Source: Lachnoclostridium sp. UBA1241
GTDB lineage: Bacteria; Bacillota; Clostridia; Lachnospirales; Lachnospiraceae
Length of the DNA: 35,920 bases
Assembly (NCBI GenBank): GCA_002308955.1
Contig: DBWJ01000065.1
Coordinates: forward strand, 35,144-71,063
Direction of reading: 5' to 3'
A model generated the notes under the pieces. It did not search any database, was not told where the DNA came from, and worked only from the letters and a program-made list of their open reading frames with translations. A program made the position numbers and the translations under genes. Below, piece after piece: positions 1 through 6,612 of the stretch (the stretch's first letter is position 1; each line of letters opens with the position of its first letter).

Positions 1-144
1 CAGCGTGGCACTAAGATTCATCCCGGCGTTAATGTAGGGCGTGGCGGTGATGATACCCTGTTCGCATTGGTAGACGGAACTTTGAAGTTCGAAACCAAGG
101 CAGGCGGCAGAAAGCAGGCCAGCGTTTATCCTGTAGCCGAATAA
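1..144 (+). CDS. rpmA: 50S ribosomal protein L27, C-terminal part
   Basis: The first 47 codons of the window read in frame to a TAA at 142-144 and give the conserved C-terminal half of bacterial ribosomal protein L27, including the segments GTKIHPGVNVGRGGDDTLFA and VDGTLKFE. The start and the N-terminal half lie upstream of the window. L27 sits in the large subunit near the peptidyl-transferase centre. rpmA directly before obg is a widely conserved arrangement in Bacillota. An intrinsic terminator follows 16 bases after the stop. Confidence 0.95.
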   Translation, partial: QRGTKIHPGVNVGRGGDDTLFALVDGTLKFETKAGGRKQASVYPVAE

Positions 145-157
145 GTATGATTGTTGA

Positions 158-189
158 AAGGCCCTGGTAATCGATACCGGGGCTTTTTT
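158..189 (+). terminator. Intrinsic terminator between rpmA and obg
   Basis: The arms GCCCTGGTA (161-169) and TACCGGGGC (175-183) pair over nine positions with one G-U wobble around a five-base loop. Six T residues follow at 184-189. This is a textbook rho-independent terminator for the ribosomal protein operon. It lies inside the longest open frame leading into obg, which argues against the upstream ATG at 151 as the obg start. Confidence 0.9.
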
Positions 190-210
190 CTTTTCAGAAA
201 CGGAGTTATC

Positions 211-1497
211 ATGTTTGCAGATATTGCGACAATTTATATTCGTTCCGGAAACGGCGGCGACGGCCATGTCGGATTCCACCGCGAGAAATTCATCGCGGCG
301 GGCGGACCGAACGGCGGCGACGGCGGACGCGGCGGCGATATTATCTTCGAAGTCGATGACGGCATGAATACGCTGAATGATTATCGCTACAAGCGGAAAT
401 ACAAGGCGGAGAACGGCGAGCCCGGAGGCAATAACAATTGCGCCGGCAAAGACGGCGAGGACCTTATCCTAAAGGTGCCCGAAGGCACCGTTATTAAGGA
501 AGCGGAGTCCGGCAAGGTAATCTGTGACCTTTCCCACGAAAACCGCCGTATGGTTGTTCTTAAGGGCGGAAGAGGCGGCAAAGGCAACCAGCATTATGCC
601 ACGCCGACCATGCAGATTCCGAAGTACGCGCAGCCCGGCCAGGAAGGCCGTGAGCTGAATGTCGTTCTCGAGCTGAAGGTCATTGCCGATGTCGGTCTTG
701 TCGGATTTCCGAATGTCGGCAAATCCACATTTCTGTCCCGTGTCAGCAACGCAAGACCGAAGATAGCGAATTATCATTTTACGACGTTGAATCCGAATCT
801 CGGCGTTGTGAAGTTAGATGACGGTGACGGCTTCGTCATTGCGGATATTCCCGGACTTATTGAGGGCGCATCCGAAGGCGTCGGACTCGGCCACGAGTTT
901 TTGAAGCATGTGGAACGTTGCCGTGTGCTGATTCACATCATTGACGGCGCATCCACAGAGGGCCGTGATCCCATTGACGATTACAATAAGATCAACGAGG
1001 AACTTGCCAAATACAGTCAGGTTCTTGCGTCCAAGCCGCAGATTATCGCCGTGAACAAGATGGATCTGTTCACCCCGGAGGAGCAGGAGATTGCGCTTTC
1101 GCTGATTCAGGACGGACTTCCGGAAGGAACGCCTGTGTATCCGATTTCCGCAGTCAGCGGCCAGGGTGTACGGGAACTTCTGTATGCAGCCTTCCATATG
1201 CTGAATACGGTGGAAGAGGAACCGATCGTTTTCGAGCAGGAATACTTCCCGGAGACGATGGACGGCGCGGAAGAGCCTTTCACGGTGGAATATGATGCGG
1301 AAAATGCGATGTATGTCGTCGAAGGTCCCAGAATCGAGCGCATGCTCGGTTATACGAACCTGGATTCCGAAAAGGGCTTTGAGTTCTTCCAGAATTTCCT
1401 GAAGAGCACCGGAATCTTAAAGCAGCTTGAGGCACTCGGCATTCAGGACGGCGATACCGTTCGGATGTACGGCCTGCAGTTCGATTATTACAAGTAA
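211..1497 (+). CDS. obg: GTPase Obg/CgtA, ribosome assembly
   Basis: Essential GTPase of late 50S assembly and stress control, cytosolic and ribosome associated. From the ATG at 211 the protein has 428 residues, the usual length for Obg with a C-terminal OCT domain. The glycine-rich Obg fold covers about residues 1-158 (GGDGGRGGD near 35-43). The G domain follows, with P-loop GFPNVGKST at 165-173, switch motif DIPGLIEGA and base-recognition motif NKMD. The OCT domain fills roughly 355-428. An in-frame ATG at 151 exists, but it sits upstream of the terminator and would add 20 atypical residues, so 211 is preferred. The ribosome-assembly genes yhbY and rsfS follow. Confidence 0.96.
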   Translation: MFADIATIYIRSGNGGDGHVGFHREKFIAAGGPNGGDGGRGGDIIFEVDDGMNTLNDYRYKRKYKAENGEPGGNNNCAGKDGEDLILKVPEGTVIKEAESGKVICDLSHENRRMVVLKGGRGGKGNQHYATPTMQIPKYAQPGQEGRELNVVLELKVIADVGLVGFPNVGKSTFLSRVSNARPKIANYHFTTLNPNLGVVKLDDGDGFVIADIPGLIEGASEGVGLGHEFLKHVERCRVLIHIIDGASTEGRDPIDDYNKINEELAKYSQVLASKPQIIAVNKMDLFTPEEQEIALSLIQDGLPEGTPVYPISAVSGQGVRELLYAAFHMLNTVEEEPIVFEQEYFPETMDGAEEPFTVEYDAENAMYVVEGPRIERMLGYTNLDSEKGFEFFQNFLKSTGILKQLEALGIQDGDTVRMYGLQFDYYK

Positions 1498-1519
1498 GCT
1501 TTTTCTAAGGAGAATCATT

Positions 1520-1807
1520 ATGACAAGCAAACAGAGAGCTTATCTGAAAAGTATCGCAATGAATACCGAGCCGATTCTTCAGATCGGAAAAGGCCGGCTT
1601 ACTCCCGAGATTACGGCTTCGGTTGATGAAGCGCTGGAAGCCCGGGAACTGATTAAGATTTCGGTACTGAATAACTGTATGGAAGAGGCGGACGAACTTG
1701 CGCGGACTCTGTCGGAGAGGACCGGTTCGGAAGTCGTTCAGGTAATCGGAAAGAAGATTGTTCTGTACCGGGAATCGAAAAAGAAAAAGAAAATTGTTTT
1801 ACCCTAG
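1520..1807 (+). CDS. yhbY: YhbY/CRS1-type RNA-binding protein
   Basis: Small CRM-domain protein of 95 residues that binds pre-50S ribosomal RNA in characterised relatives. The start region MTSKQRAYLK, the central QIGKGRL, corresponding to the GxxG-type loop, and the basic C-terminal tail (ESKKKKK) match the family. An open frame extends upstream, but the ATG at 1520 is preceded at the right distance by AAGGAGA (1507-1513), and homologues begin here. It lies 22 bases after obg and is surely co-transcribed with it. In many Bacillota nadD and yqeK come next; here they are missing. Confidence 0.93.
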   Translation: MTSKQRAYLKSIAMNTEPILQIGKGRLTPEITASVDEALEARELIKISVLNNCMEEADELARTLSERTGSEVVQVIGKKIVLYRESKKKKKIVLP

Positions 1808-1869
1808 GATATTCATTTAAGATTTGATCTGGATATCGCAAGTATATATTTTGAGAAGGAGTTTATTAT

Positions 1870-2229
1870 ATGGCGGAAATGACATCGAAAGACCTTGCTC
1901 GTGTTGCCTGTGAGGCTCTTGAGGAAAAGAAAGGCGGAAACATTCAGGTTATCAATATCGGAGAGGTTTCCACCATTGCGGATTATTTCGTTATCTGCGA
2001 CGGCGCAAATGCGCCCCAGGTTGAGGCTTTGGTTGATAACGTAAAGGAAAAGCTTTTCAAACTCGGACGTTCTCCGAAGCGTGTGGAAGGCATGCGTAAC
2101 TGCGGATGGATTCTCCTCGATTATGAGGATGTGGTTATTCACGTATTCTCCAAGCAGGACCGTCTGTTCTATGATCTGGAACGTGTCTGGAGAGACGGAA
2201 AGACGGTTTCCGTGGAAGAACTGCAGTAA
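1870..2229 (+). CDS. rsfS: Ribosome silencing factor RsfS
   Basis: RsfS (YbeB/Iojap family) binds L14 on the free 50S subunit and blocks joining with 30S, damping translation under starvation. The 119-residue protein shows the family signature ADYFVICDGAN near residues 37-47, then EGMRNCGWILLDYEDVVIHVF around 77-97 and the C-terminal FYDLERVW. An AGAAGGAG ribosome binding site precedes the ATG. The 62-base gap after yhbY holds no gene, so the intervening nadD-yqeK pair seen in many relatives is absent. A terminator follows directly. Confidence 0.95.
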   Translation: MAEMTSKDLARVACEALEEKKGGNIQVINIGEVSTIADYFVICDGANAPQVEALVDNVKEKLFKLGRSPKRVEGMRNCGWILLDYEDVVIHVFSKQDRLFYDLERVWRDGKTVSVEELQ

Positions 2230-2254
2230 GATTAGCATTAGAAAAGAATGAAAG

Positions 2255-2288
2255 AAACCGGGCACCCGTTTGGGCACCCGGTTTTTGC
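2255..2288 (+). terminator. Terminator between convergent rsfS and lexA
   Basis: AAACCGGG (2255-2262) pairs with CCCGGTTT (2277-2284). A 2x2 internal loop follows, then an inner CCC/GGG helix with a GTTT loop, and the right arm runs into five T residues. The left flank is A-rich, so it may also work weakly on the minus strand for lexA, whose stop is at 2344. Confidence 0.85.
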
Positions 2289-2343
2289 ATATAAGGAGAC
2301 TACTAAAAAGAGAGTCTGTCGTTTCGTAATACGGAATGCGATA

Positions 2344-2955
2344 TCAGAAGAGGCGGAACAGACCGATAACTTTACCAAGTATCTCAACATGGTCGACAAT
2401 GATCGGATCCATGTAATCGTTCTCGGGCTGGAGACGGTAGTGGCCTTTCTCCTTATAAAATGTCTTAACGGTTGCGGAATCATCAATGAGAGCAACAACA
2501 ATCTCACCGTTACGTGCGGTATTACGGCGTTCTACAAGAATCTGGTCGCCGTCGAAGATGCCTACGTTAACCATGCTGTCGCCTTTCACACGAAGCATAA
2601 AGGTTTCCGCATTCGGCATAAACTCCGCCGGGATCGGAAAATAGTTCTCAATGGATTCCACCGCAAGAATCGGCTGGCCGGCGGTAATGGTTCCGACCAT
2701 GGGAACATTGACGACTTCACGCTTCGCAAGGTTAAACTCGTCATCGATAATCTCAATGGCCCTGGGCTTGGCCGGATCGCGGCGGATGTATCCGTTCTCC
2801 TCGAGCGTCTCCAGATGCGCATGAACGGAAGAAGTGGAGCGGAGATGAACCGCCTCACATATATCACGAAGAGCCGGCGGATAACCTTTCGCCAGAATCT
2901 GCTCTTTAATATACTCTAAGATCTCCTGTTGTTTCTTTGTAATCTTGCCGGGCAT
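2344..2955 (-). CDS. lexA: SOS repressor LexA
   Basis: Transcriptional repressor of the SOS regulon that cleaves itself when RecA filaments form. The start at 2955 gives 203 residues. The N-terminal winged helix covers about 1-68, with recognition segment STSSVHAHLETLEENGYI. The cleavage site is Ala92-Gly93 (TITAGQP), the catalytic Ser127 lies in VKGDSM, and Lys164 in TVKTF. A GTG nine bases upstream is also in frame, but GGAGGT at 2963-2968 is seven bases from the ATG at 2955, which fixes the start. The gene diverges from a LysM membrane protein across a region with four LexA-box-like sites, one touching its own -35 element, so autoregulation is likely. Confidence 0.96.
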   Translation of the reverse strand: MPGKITKKQQEILEYIKEQILAKGYPPALRDICEAVHLRSTSSVHAHLETLEENGYIRRDPAKPRAIEIIDDEFNLAKREVVNVPMVGTITAGQPILAVESIENYFPIPAEFMPNAETFMLRVKGDSMVNVGIFDGDQILVERRNTARNGEIVVALIDDSATVKTFYKEKGHYRLQPENDYMDPIIVDHVEILGKVIGLFRLF

Positions 2956-2988
2956 ACAGAACACCTCCGATTCACCTTATTTGAATTC

Positions 2989-3017
2989 ATTATATCACGA
3001 AAAATGTGAAATAGCAA
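2989..3017 (-). promoter_or_regulatory. lexA promoter
   Basis: On the minus strand TTGCTA (3012-3017) and TATAAT (2989-2994) are separated by exactly 17 bases, giving a good housekeeping-sigma promoter about 34 bases before the lexA start. The LexA-box-like site at 3016-3029 overlaps the -35 hexamer. Confidence 0.75.
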
Positions 3018-3029
3018 AACATTTGTTCG
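3016..3029. promoter_or_regulatory. LexA-box-like site 1
   Basis: AAAACATTTGTTCG matches the Gram-positive LexA operator pattern CGAAC-N4-GTTCG with a perfect right half and a degenerate left half. It overlaps the upstream edge of the lexA -35 element. Confidence 0.65.
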
Positions 3030-3047
3030 AAAAAGTATACAAAAAAT

Positions 3048-3061
3048 CGAACATATTTTTG
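3048..3061. promoter_or_regulatory. LexA-box-like site 2 (half-conserved)
   Basis: CGAACATATTTTTG has a perfect left half-site (CGAACATAT) and a poor right half. It lies between the two divergent promoters and may be a low-affinity or cooperative site. Confidence 0.45.
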
Positions 3062-3085
3062 GTTATTTTGCGACATAACGTCATA

Positions 3086-3114
3086 TTGACAATCGAAAAT
3101 ATGTTCGGTATAAT
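3086..3114 (+). promoter_or_regulatory. Consensus promoter of the yneA-like gene
   Basis: TTGACA (3086-3091) and TATAAT (3109-3114) with a 17-base spacer form a perfect consensus promoter reading toward the LysM protein. A LexA-box-like site fills most of the spacer (3094-3107), so bound LexA would block RNA polymerase. Such a strong promoter needs tight repression, which fits an SOS gene with a toxic product. Confidence 0.85.
3094..3107. promoter_or_regulatory. LexA-box-like site 3, inside promoter spacer
   Basis: CGAAAATATGTTCG differs at one position from the palindrome CGAACATATGTTCG. It is the best site of the cluster and sits between the -35 and -10 hexamers of the yneA-like promoter. 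Confidence 0.8.
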
Positions 3115-3123
3115 CGAATCATA

Positions 3124-3137
3124 AAAACATATGTTCG
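3124..3137. promoter_or_regulatory. LexA-box-like site 4
   Basis: AAAACATATGTTCG has a perfect CATATGTTCG core and right half. It lies just downstream of the -10 element, near the expected transcription start of the LysM gene. Confidence 0.65.
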
Positions 3138-3237
3138 ATTTTCGCTCAAGCATATTGATATGATTTTAAGTGTATTGTATTTGAACAGGCATTAACTTAA
3201 GTGCTTATAGTTGTTGAATTCTATGAGGTGTTAAAAG

Positions 3238-3561
3238 ATGAAGAGAAGAGTAATGAATTCGAATTCGATTAAGAGAATCTGCATGATTTCCGCAGTACTT
3301 CTTGCAGCGGTTCTTATGGTTTTTGTTTGTACGGCTAAGAAGAACAAGGCTTACGGTAACACCGAAGCGGAGAAGACCTGCGTAAGCATCCGGATTCAAG
3401 AAGGAGATACCCTTTGGGATATCGCTTCCGAGTATTATACACCGGAGTGCGGCAGCATGAAGGATTACATTAAAGAAATCAAGCAGACGAATTCTCTGAA
3501 GTCAGATTCGATTCATGCCGGTAACTATTTATTGATTCCTTACTACGTTATTAATCAATAG
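3238..3561 (+). CDS. LysM membrane protein, YneA-like SOS division inhibitor
   Basis: The 107-residue protein has a short basic N-terminus, one membrane segment at about residues 13-31, and a LysM domain at about 49-101 (QEGDTLWDIASEYY, then HAGNYLLIPY). This is the architecture of YneA, the SOS-induced cell-division suppressor of Bacillus, and the divergent position beside lexA is also that of yneA. In Bacillus the protein acts at the membrane and delays septation while DNA is damaged. Here a consensus promoter with LexA-box-like sites sits upstream and GAGGTG (3225-3230) sets the start. LysM domains diverge fast, so the functional match rests on architecture and context more than on residues. 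Confidence 0.75.
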   Translation: MKRRVMNSNSIKRICMISAVLLAAVLMVFVCTAKKNKAYGNTEAEKTCVSIRIQEGDTLWDIASEYYTPECGSMKDYIKEIKQTNSLKSDSIHAGNYLLIPYYVINQ

Positions 3562-3583
3562 TTTTGTCCCTTTTTTTATCCGA

Positions 3584-4315
3584 TCAATCGGTGGCTTCGT
3601 CTCTTTTCCATTTATCAAGCGGTTTAGAGTCGGTAATTGCATGAAACAGCCGTTCCCTGACACCTGGGGCGGCTTCATTTATCTTATCCAGTAATTCGGA
3701 TGCATATTCTCTTGTCGTGACTCCGTCTGCTTCGCACGGGTTCTTGAATATGGGAAGATTGTATTTGTTTTTGAATCCGACGATATTCCGTTCCTCGACA
3801 TAGATTAACGGCCGGATTAACGTAAGACCGGTCCGGTCCCAATCGGTAACCGGAGCGAAGGTGTAGAAGCGTCCTTCGTAAATCAATGACATCAGCATCG
3901 TTTCAATGACGTCATCCTTATGATGAGCATAGGCAATCTTATTGCAGCCGAGCTCTTTGGCCTTCTCATTTAACGCGCCCTTACGCATCTTGGCGCAAAG
4001 AGAACAAGGGCTTTTCTCTTTTCTTTCTTCAAAGATAATCTGAGCAATTTCGGTTTCGACAACATAGAACGGAACTTCAAGGGAATCGCACAACTGCCGA
4101 ATGGCGCTGTAATCAATCGGATAGCCGAGGTTCACCGATATGGCACAGAGCTCAAAGTGCTTCGGATAGAACCGGCGCAGTCCCGAAAGAGCATATAGCA
4201 AAGTCAGGCTATCTTTGCCTCCGGAGATACCGATTGCAATCTTATCGCCTTCTTCAATCATATGATAATCTTCAACGGCTTTTCTTGTATAACTCAAAAG
4301 TTGCTGCAGTTTCAT
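3584..4315 (-). CDS. TtcA-family tRNA 2-thiocytidine biosynthesis protein
   Basis: PP-loop ATPase of 243 residues that activates a tRNA base for sulfur insertion; TtcA itself makes 2-thiocytidine at position 32. The PP-loop motif SGGKDS is at 31-36. The CxxC pair is Cys104/Cys107 (SPCSLCAKMRKG) and a third cysteine, Cys194, lies in NPCEADGVTTRE, together the expected Fe-S ligands. The HHKDD motif is at about 131-135. The gene is convergent with the LysM gene, 22 bases apart, with no clear terminator between them. It has its own promoter (4343-4371) and a GGGAG ribosome binding site. Some clostridial relatives may act on other positions, so substrate specificity is not certain. Confidence 0.85.
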   Translation of the reverse strand: MKLQQLLSYTRKAVEDYHMIEEGDKIAIGISGGKDSLTLLYALSGLRRFYPKHFELCAISVNLGYPIDYSAIRQLCDSLEVPFYVVETEIAQIIFEERKEKSPCSLCAKMRKGALNEKAKELGCNKIAYAHHKDDVIETMLMSLIYEGRFYTFAPVTDWDRTGLTLIRPLIYVEERNIVGFKNKYNLPIFKNPCEADGVTTREYASELLDKINEAAPGVRERLFHAITDSKPLDKWKRDEATD

Positions 4316-4342
4316 AGCGTTCTCCCTGATAATTCTTCAAAG

Positions 4343-4371
4343 AGTATATCGTGATTCCCCGGCAAATGCAA
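4343..4371 (-). promoter_or_regulatory. Promoter of the ttcA-like gene
   Basis: On the minus strand TTGCAT (4366-4371) and TATACT (4343-4348) are spaced by 17 bases, about 28 bases before the start codon. Confidence 0.7.
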
Positions 4372-4524
4372 TATGTTATTGCTTTTTCCAAAATCCCTGT
4401 TCAATCTGAGCAGAAAAGCATTTTGGGTAGAATTTCGAGGTCGGTTATGGTATTATGATATCAGTATAATTATGTTGTTTTCGAATAATATGTTTGAATA
4501 CAGCTGATCTCGGAGGATACGGAA

Positions 4525-5451
4525 TTGAATACTGCTATTCAGGGAATTATTGATGAGATAAAGAAGAATATCAAAGGTAAGGACGACGTTATCAAACGTG
4601 TTTTGTGCGCCATGCTTGCCGGCGGTCACGTGCTTCTTGAGGATATTCCCGGTGTAGGGAAAACCACACTTGCCGTTTCCATTTCGGACGCAATGTCACT
4701 TTCGTATCGCCGTGTACAGTTTACGCCGGATGTTATGCCCAGTGATATTACGGGGTTTTCGATGTTTAATCCGCAGACCCGTGAATTTGAATATCATGAA
4801 GGTTCCGCAATGTGCAACCTTTTCCTTGCCGATGAGATTAACCGTACATCTCCGAAGACGCAGTCCGCTTTGCTTGAGCTGATGGAAGAGGGAAAGGTAA
4901 CCGTGGACGGTATTACGCATCAGCTTCCCAGCCCTTTCTTTGTTATCGCAACGCAGAATCCTTTCGGCTCCGCAGGTACGCAGCGCCTTCCGGAATCCCA
5001 GATGGACCGCTTTATGATCCGCCTTTCCATGGGATATCCGAGCCATGAGTCTTCTGTGGATATTCTTAAGTCCGATATCGGAACGGTTCCGATTAACGCG
5101 ATCATTAATCATGAGCAGTTCACGAAGATGCAGGAAGAAGCCAATGCGGTTTTCGTTGATGAAACCGTGTTCGATTTTATTGTGAATATTGCGGAAGCAT
5201 CCCGGAATTCCGAGAATATCTCCCTCGGATTAAGTCCGCGCGGCACGAAGGCGCTTCTTCGCATGGCGAAAGCCTATGCATATATGCTTAATAAGGACTA
5301 TGTCGGGGTTGACGATGTAATTGCCAATCTTTATCCGGTATGCGCGCACCGTATCGTATTAAGCACCAAGGCGAAAGCAAAAGAAATCGATATGGATACC
5401 GTTCTTCAGACCATTGTGCATGAAGTCCGTGTAGCCAAGGTTACCTATTAA
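4525..5451 (+). CDS. MoxR-family AAA+ ATPase
   Basis: AAA+ chaperone-like ATPase of 308 residues. Walker A is PGVGKTT near 42-48, Walker B LFLADEINR near 94-102, then the sensor segment FVIATQNPFGSAGTQRLPESQMDRF and the C-terminal lid (GLSPRGTKALLRMAKAYA). The start is TTG at 4525, set by GGAGG at 4512-4516; the frame has no better start. The 209 bases upstream hold AT-rich hexamers (for example TATAAT at 4465-4470), but I cannot assign a firm promoter. It leads a moxR / DUF58 / transglutaminase operon, a set widely conserved in bacteria in which MoxR proteins are thought to assist assembly of partner proteins. The exact client is unknown. Confidence 0.92.
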   Translation: MNTAIQGIIDEIKKNIKGKDDVIKRVLCAMLAGGHVLLEDIPGVGKTTLAVSISDAMSLSYRRVQFTPDVMPSDITGFSMFNPQTREFEYHEGSAMCNLFLADEINRTSPKTQSALLELMEEGKVTVDGITHQLPSPFFVIATQNPFGSAGTQRLPESQMDRFMIRLSMGYPSHESSVDILKSDIGTVPINAIINHEQFTKMQEEANAVFVDETVFDFIVNIAEASRNSENISLGLSPRGTKALLRMAKAYAYMLNKDYVGVDDVIANLYPVCAHRIVLSTKAKAKEIDMDTVLQTIVHEVRVAKVTY

Positions 5452-5479
5452 GGATTCTTGAAATATCAGGAGTTTTGCT

Positions 5480-6553
5480 TTGAAATATATATTTTCCTAT
5501 ATACGACTGGCCATTATCCTTTTTGTCCTGTTCGTATTGTATCTGTTCAATAATCACCCGGTTTCTCTGGTGCTTCTGATTCTCGGCTTTGCGATTCCCC
5601 TGTTGTCCGTCGGGCTGTTTCTGTTGTTCGGCAGGAAATTCAAAGCCTCTGTTTCTTTTCGCCAAACCATACTAAACCGAAACGCAAACGGTAAGCTCTA
5701 TCTGAAGATAGAGAACCTTACACTGTATCCGCATTCTGCGCTTACGGTCCGTTTTCGTATTATTAACAGTCTCGGAGCGGGAGATTACGTGCATAAGATT
5801 TCCTTCTACGTCGGACCGTATTCCGACGAGGAGTATGAGCTGCCGGTTTCCTTCCGCTACTGTGGTCTGTATCGCGTTGAACTGATATCGATTTCCTCAT
5901 CGGATCTGTTTGACCTATGCGGCTTTTCAAAGCCCTGTGAAGGATATTCGGAAGTGCTTGTCATGCCCGGAATTGCAGAGCTGAGCGGCTCTCTTGATAA
6001 TGTAAACGGAACCGGTTCTGATGATGACGATTTCACGGAAGAACACGGACGCGGGGAGGACCGCTCGGAGATCTTTGATATTCGTGAATATGCGGTGGGA
6101 GATAAGCTCCAGACGATTCACTGGAAGCTCAGCGCAAAGAGTGAACAGTTATTGGTGAAGGAGTTTTCGGATCTCTCCGGAGAACAGTTTCAGCTTGTCG
6201 TGGAGCTTGCCTATCAGGATAACCGTCAGATGGATGCTTTTTATGATCTTTTATGGACAGCTGCATCATATTTTTGTAAGAACCTTATGAAGTTTTCCAT
6301 CTGCTATATTGATACGAAGGATTCTTTACGAAGGATTCCGATCCGTGCGGAGGAGGACATTGTTTCCGTAATCATGCAGCTTTATTATGAGAAACCTTCG
6401 AAGGAAGATAATCTGTCCGTTCGCCGTGTCATTGATACGGACAGCGGAATGAAGAACAGTTATCTGATTTCCAACCGTACCTACGGAAGAAACGACGGGA
6501 TGACCTCGATTTGTACCAACCGGAACCTGGCGCGGATGTATCGAATGAATTAA
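5480..6553 (+). CDS. DUF58 domain membrane protein
   Basis: Protein of 357 residues with two membrane segments at about 5-25 and 27-48, an extended beta-rich middle, and the DUF58 core at about 202-222 (REYAVGDKLQTIHWKLSAKS). DUF58 regions are related to von Willebrand type A folds and regularly sit next to MoxR ATPases. The start is TTG at 5480 with CAGGAG at 5468-5473; the spacing of six bases is slightly short. It follows moxR by 28 bases and precedes the transglutaminase by 59 bases. A MoxR client or partner role in the envelope is inferred; no substrate is known. Confidence 0.88.
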   Translation: MKYIFSYIRLAIILFVLFVLYLFNNHPVSLVLLILGFAIPLLSVGLFLLFGRKFKASVSFRQTILNRNANGKLYLKIENLTLYPHSALTVRFRIINSLGAGDYVHKISFYVGPYSDEEYELPVSFRYCGLYRVELISISSSDLFDLCGFSKPCEGYSEVLVMPGIAELSGSLDNVNGTGSDDDDFTEEHGRGEDRSEIFDIREYAVGDKLQTIHWKLSAKSEQLLVKEFSDLSGEQFQLVVELAYQDNRQMDAFYDLLWTAASYFCKNLMKFSICYIDTKDSLRRIPIRAEEDIVSVIMQLYYEKPSKEDNLSVRRVIDTDSGMKNSYLISNRTYGRNDGMTSICTNRNLARMYRMN

Positions 6554-6612
6554 ATGATATTTCTGCAGCAATGAATTCCTGCAATATGATTGCGGATGAT
6601 TGAAAGAGGGCT

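Noticed and set aside
151..210. In-frame ATG at 151 as the obg start
   Set aside because: It lies upstream of the rpmA terminator stem, would translate the hairpin itself, and adds 20 residues not seen in Obg proteins. The ATG at 211 gives the standard length.
2956..2964. GTG start for lexA three codons upstream
   Set aside because: The GGAGGT ribosome binding site overlaps that position; the ATG at 2955 has the right spacing and the usual N-terminus.
3562..3583. Stem CCGATCAATCGG as a terminator between the LysM and ttcA-like genes
   Set aside because: The stem is only four to five pairs with a tiny loop, and the T-run is on the wrong side.
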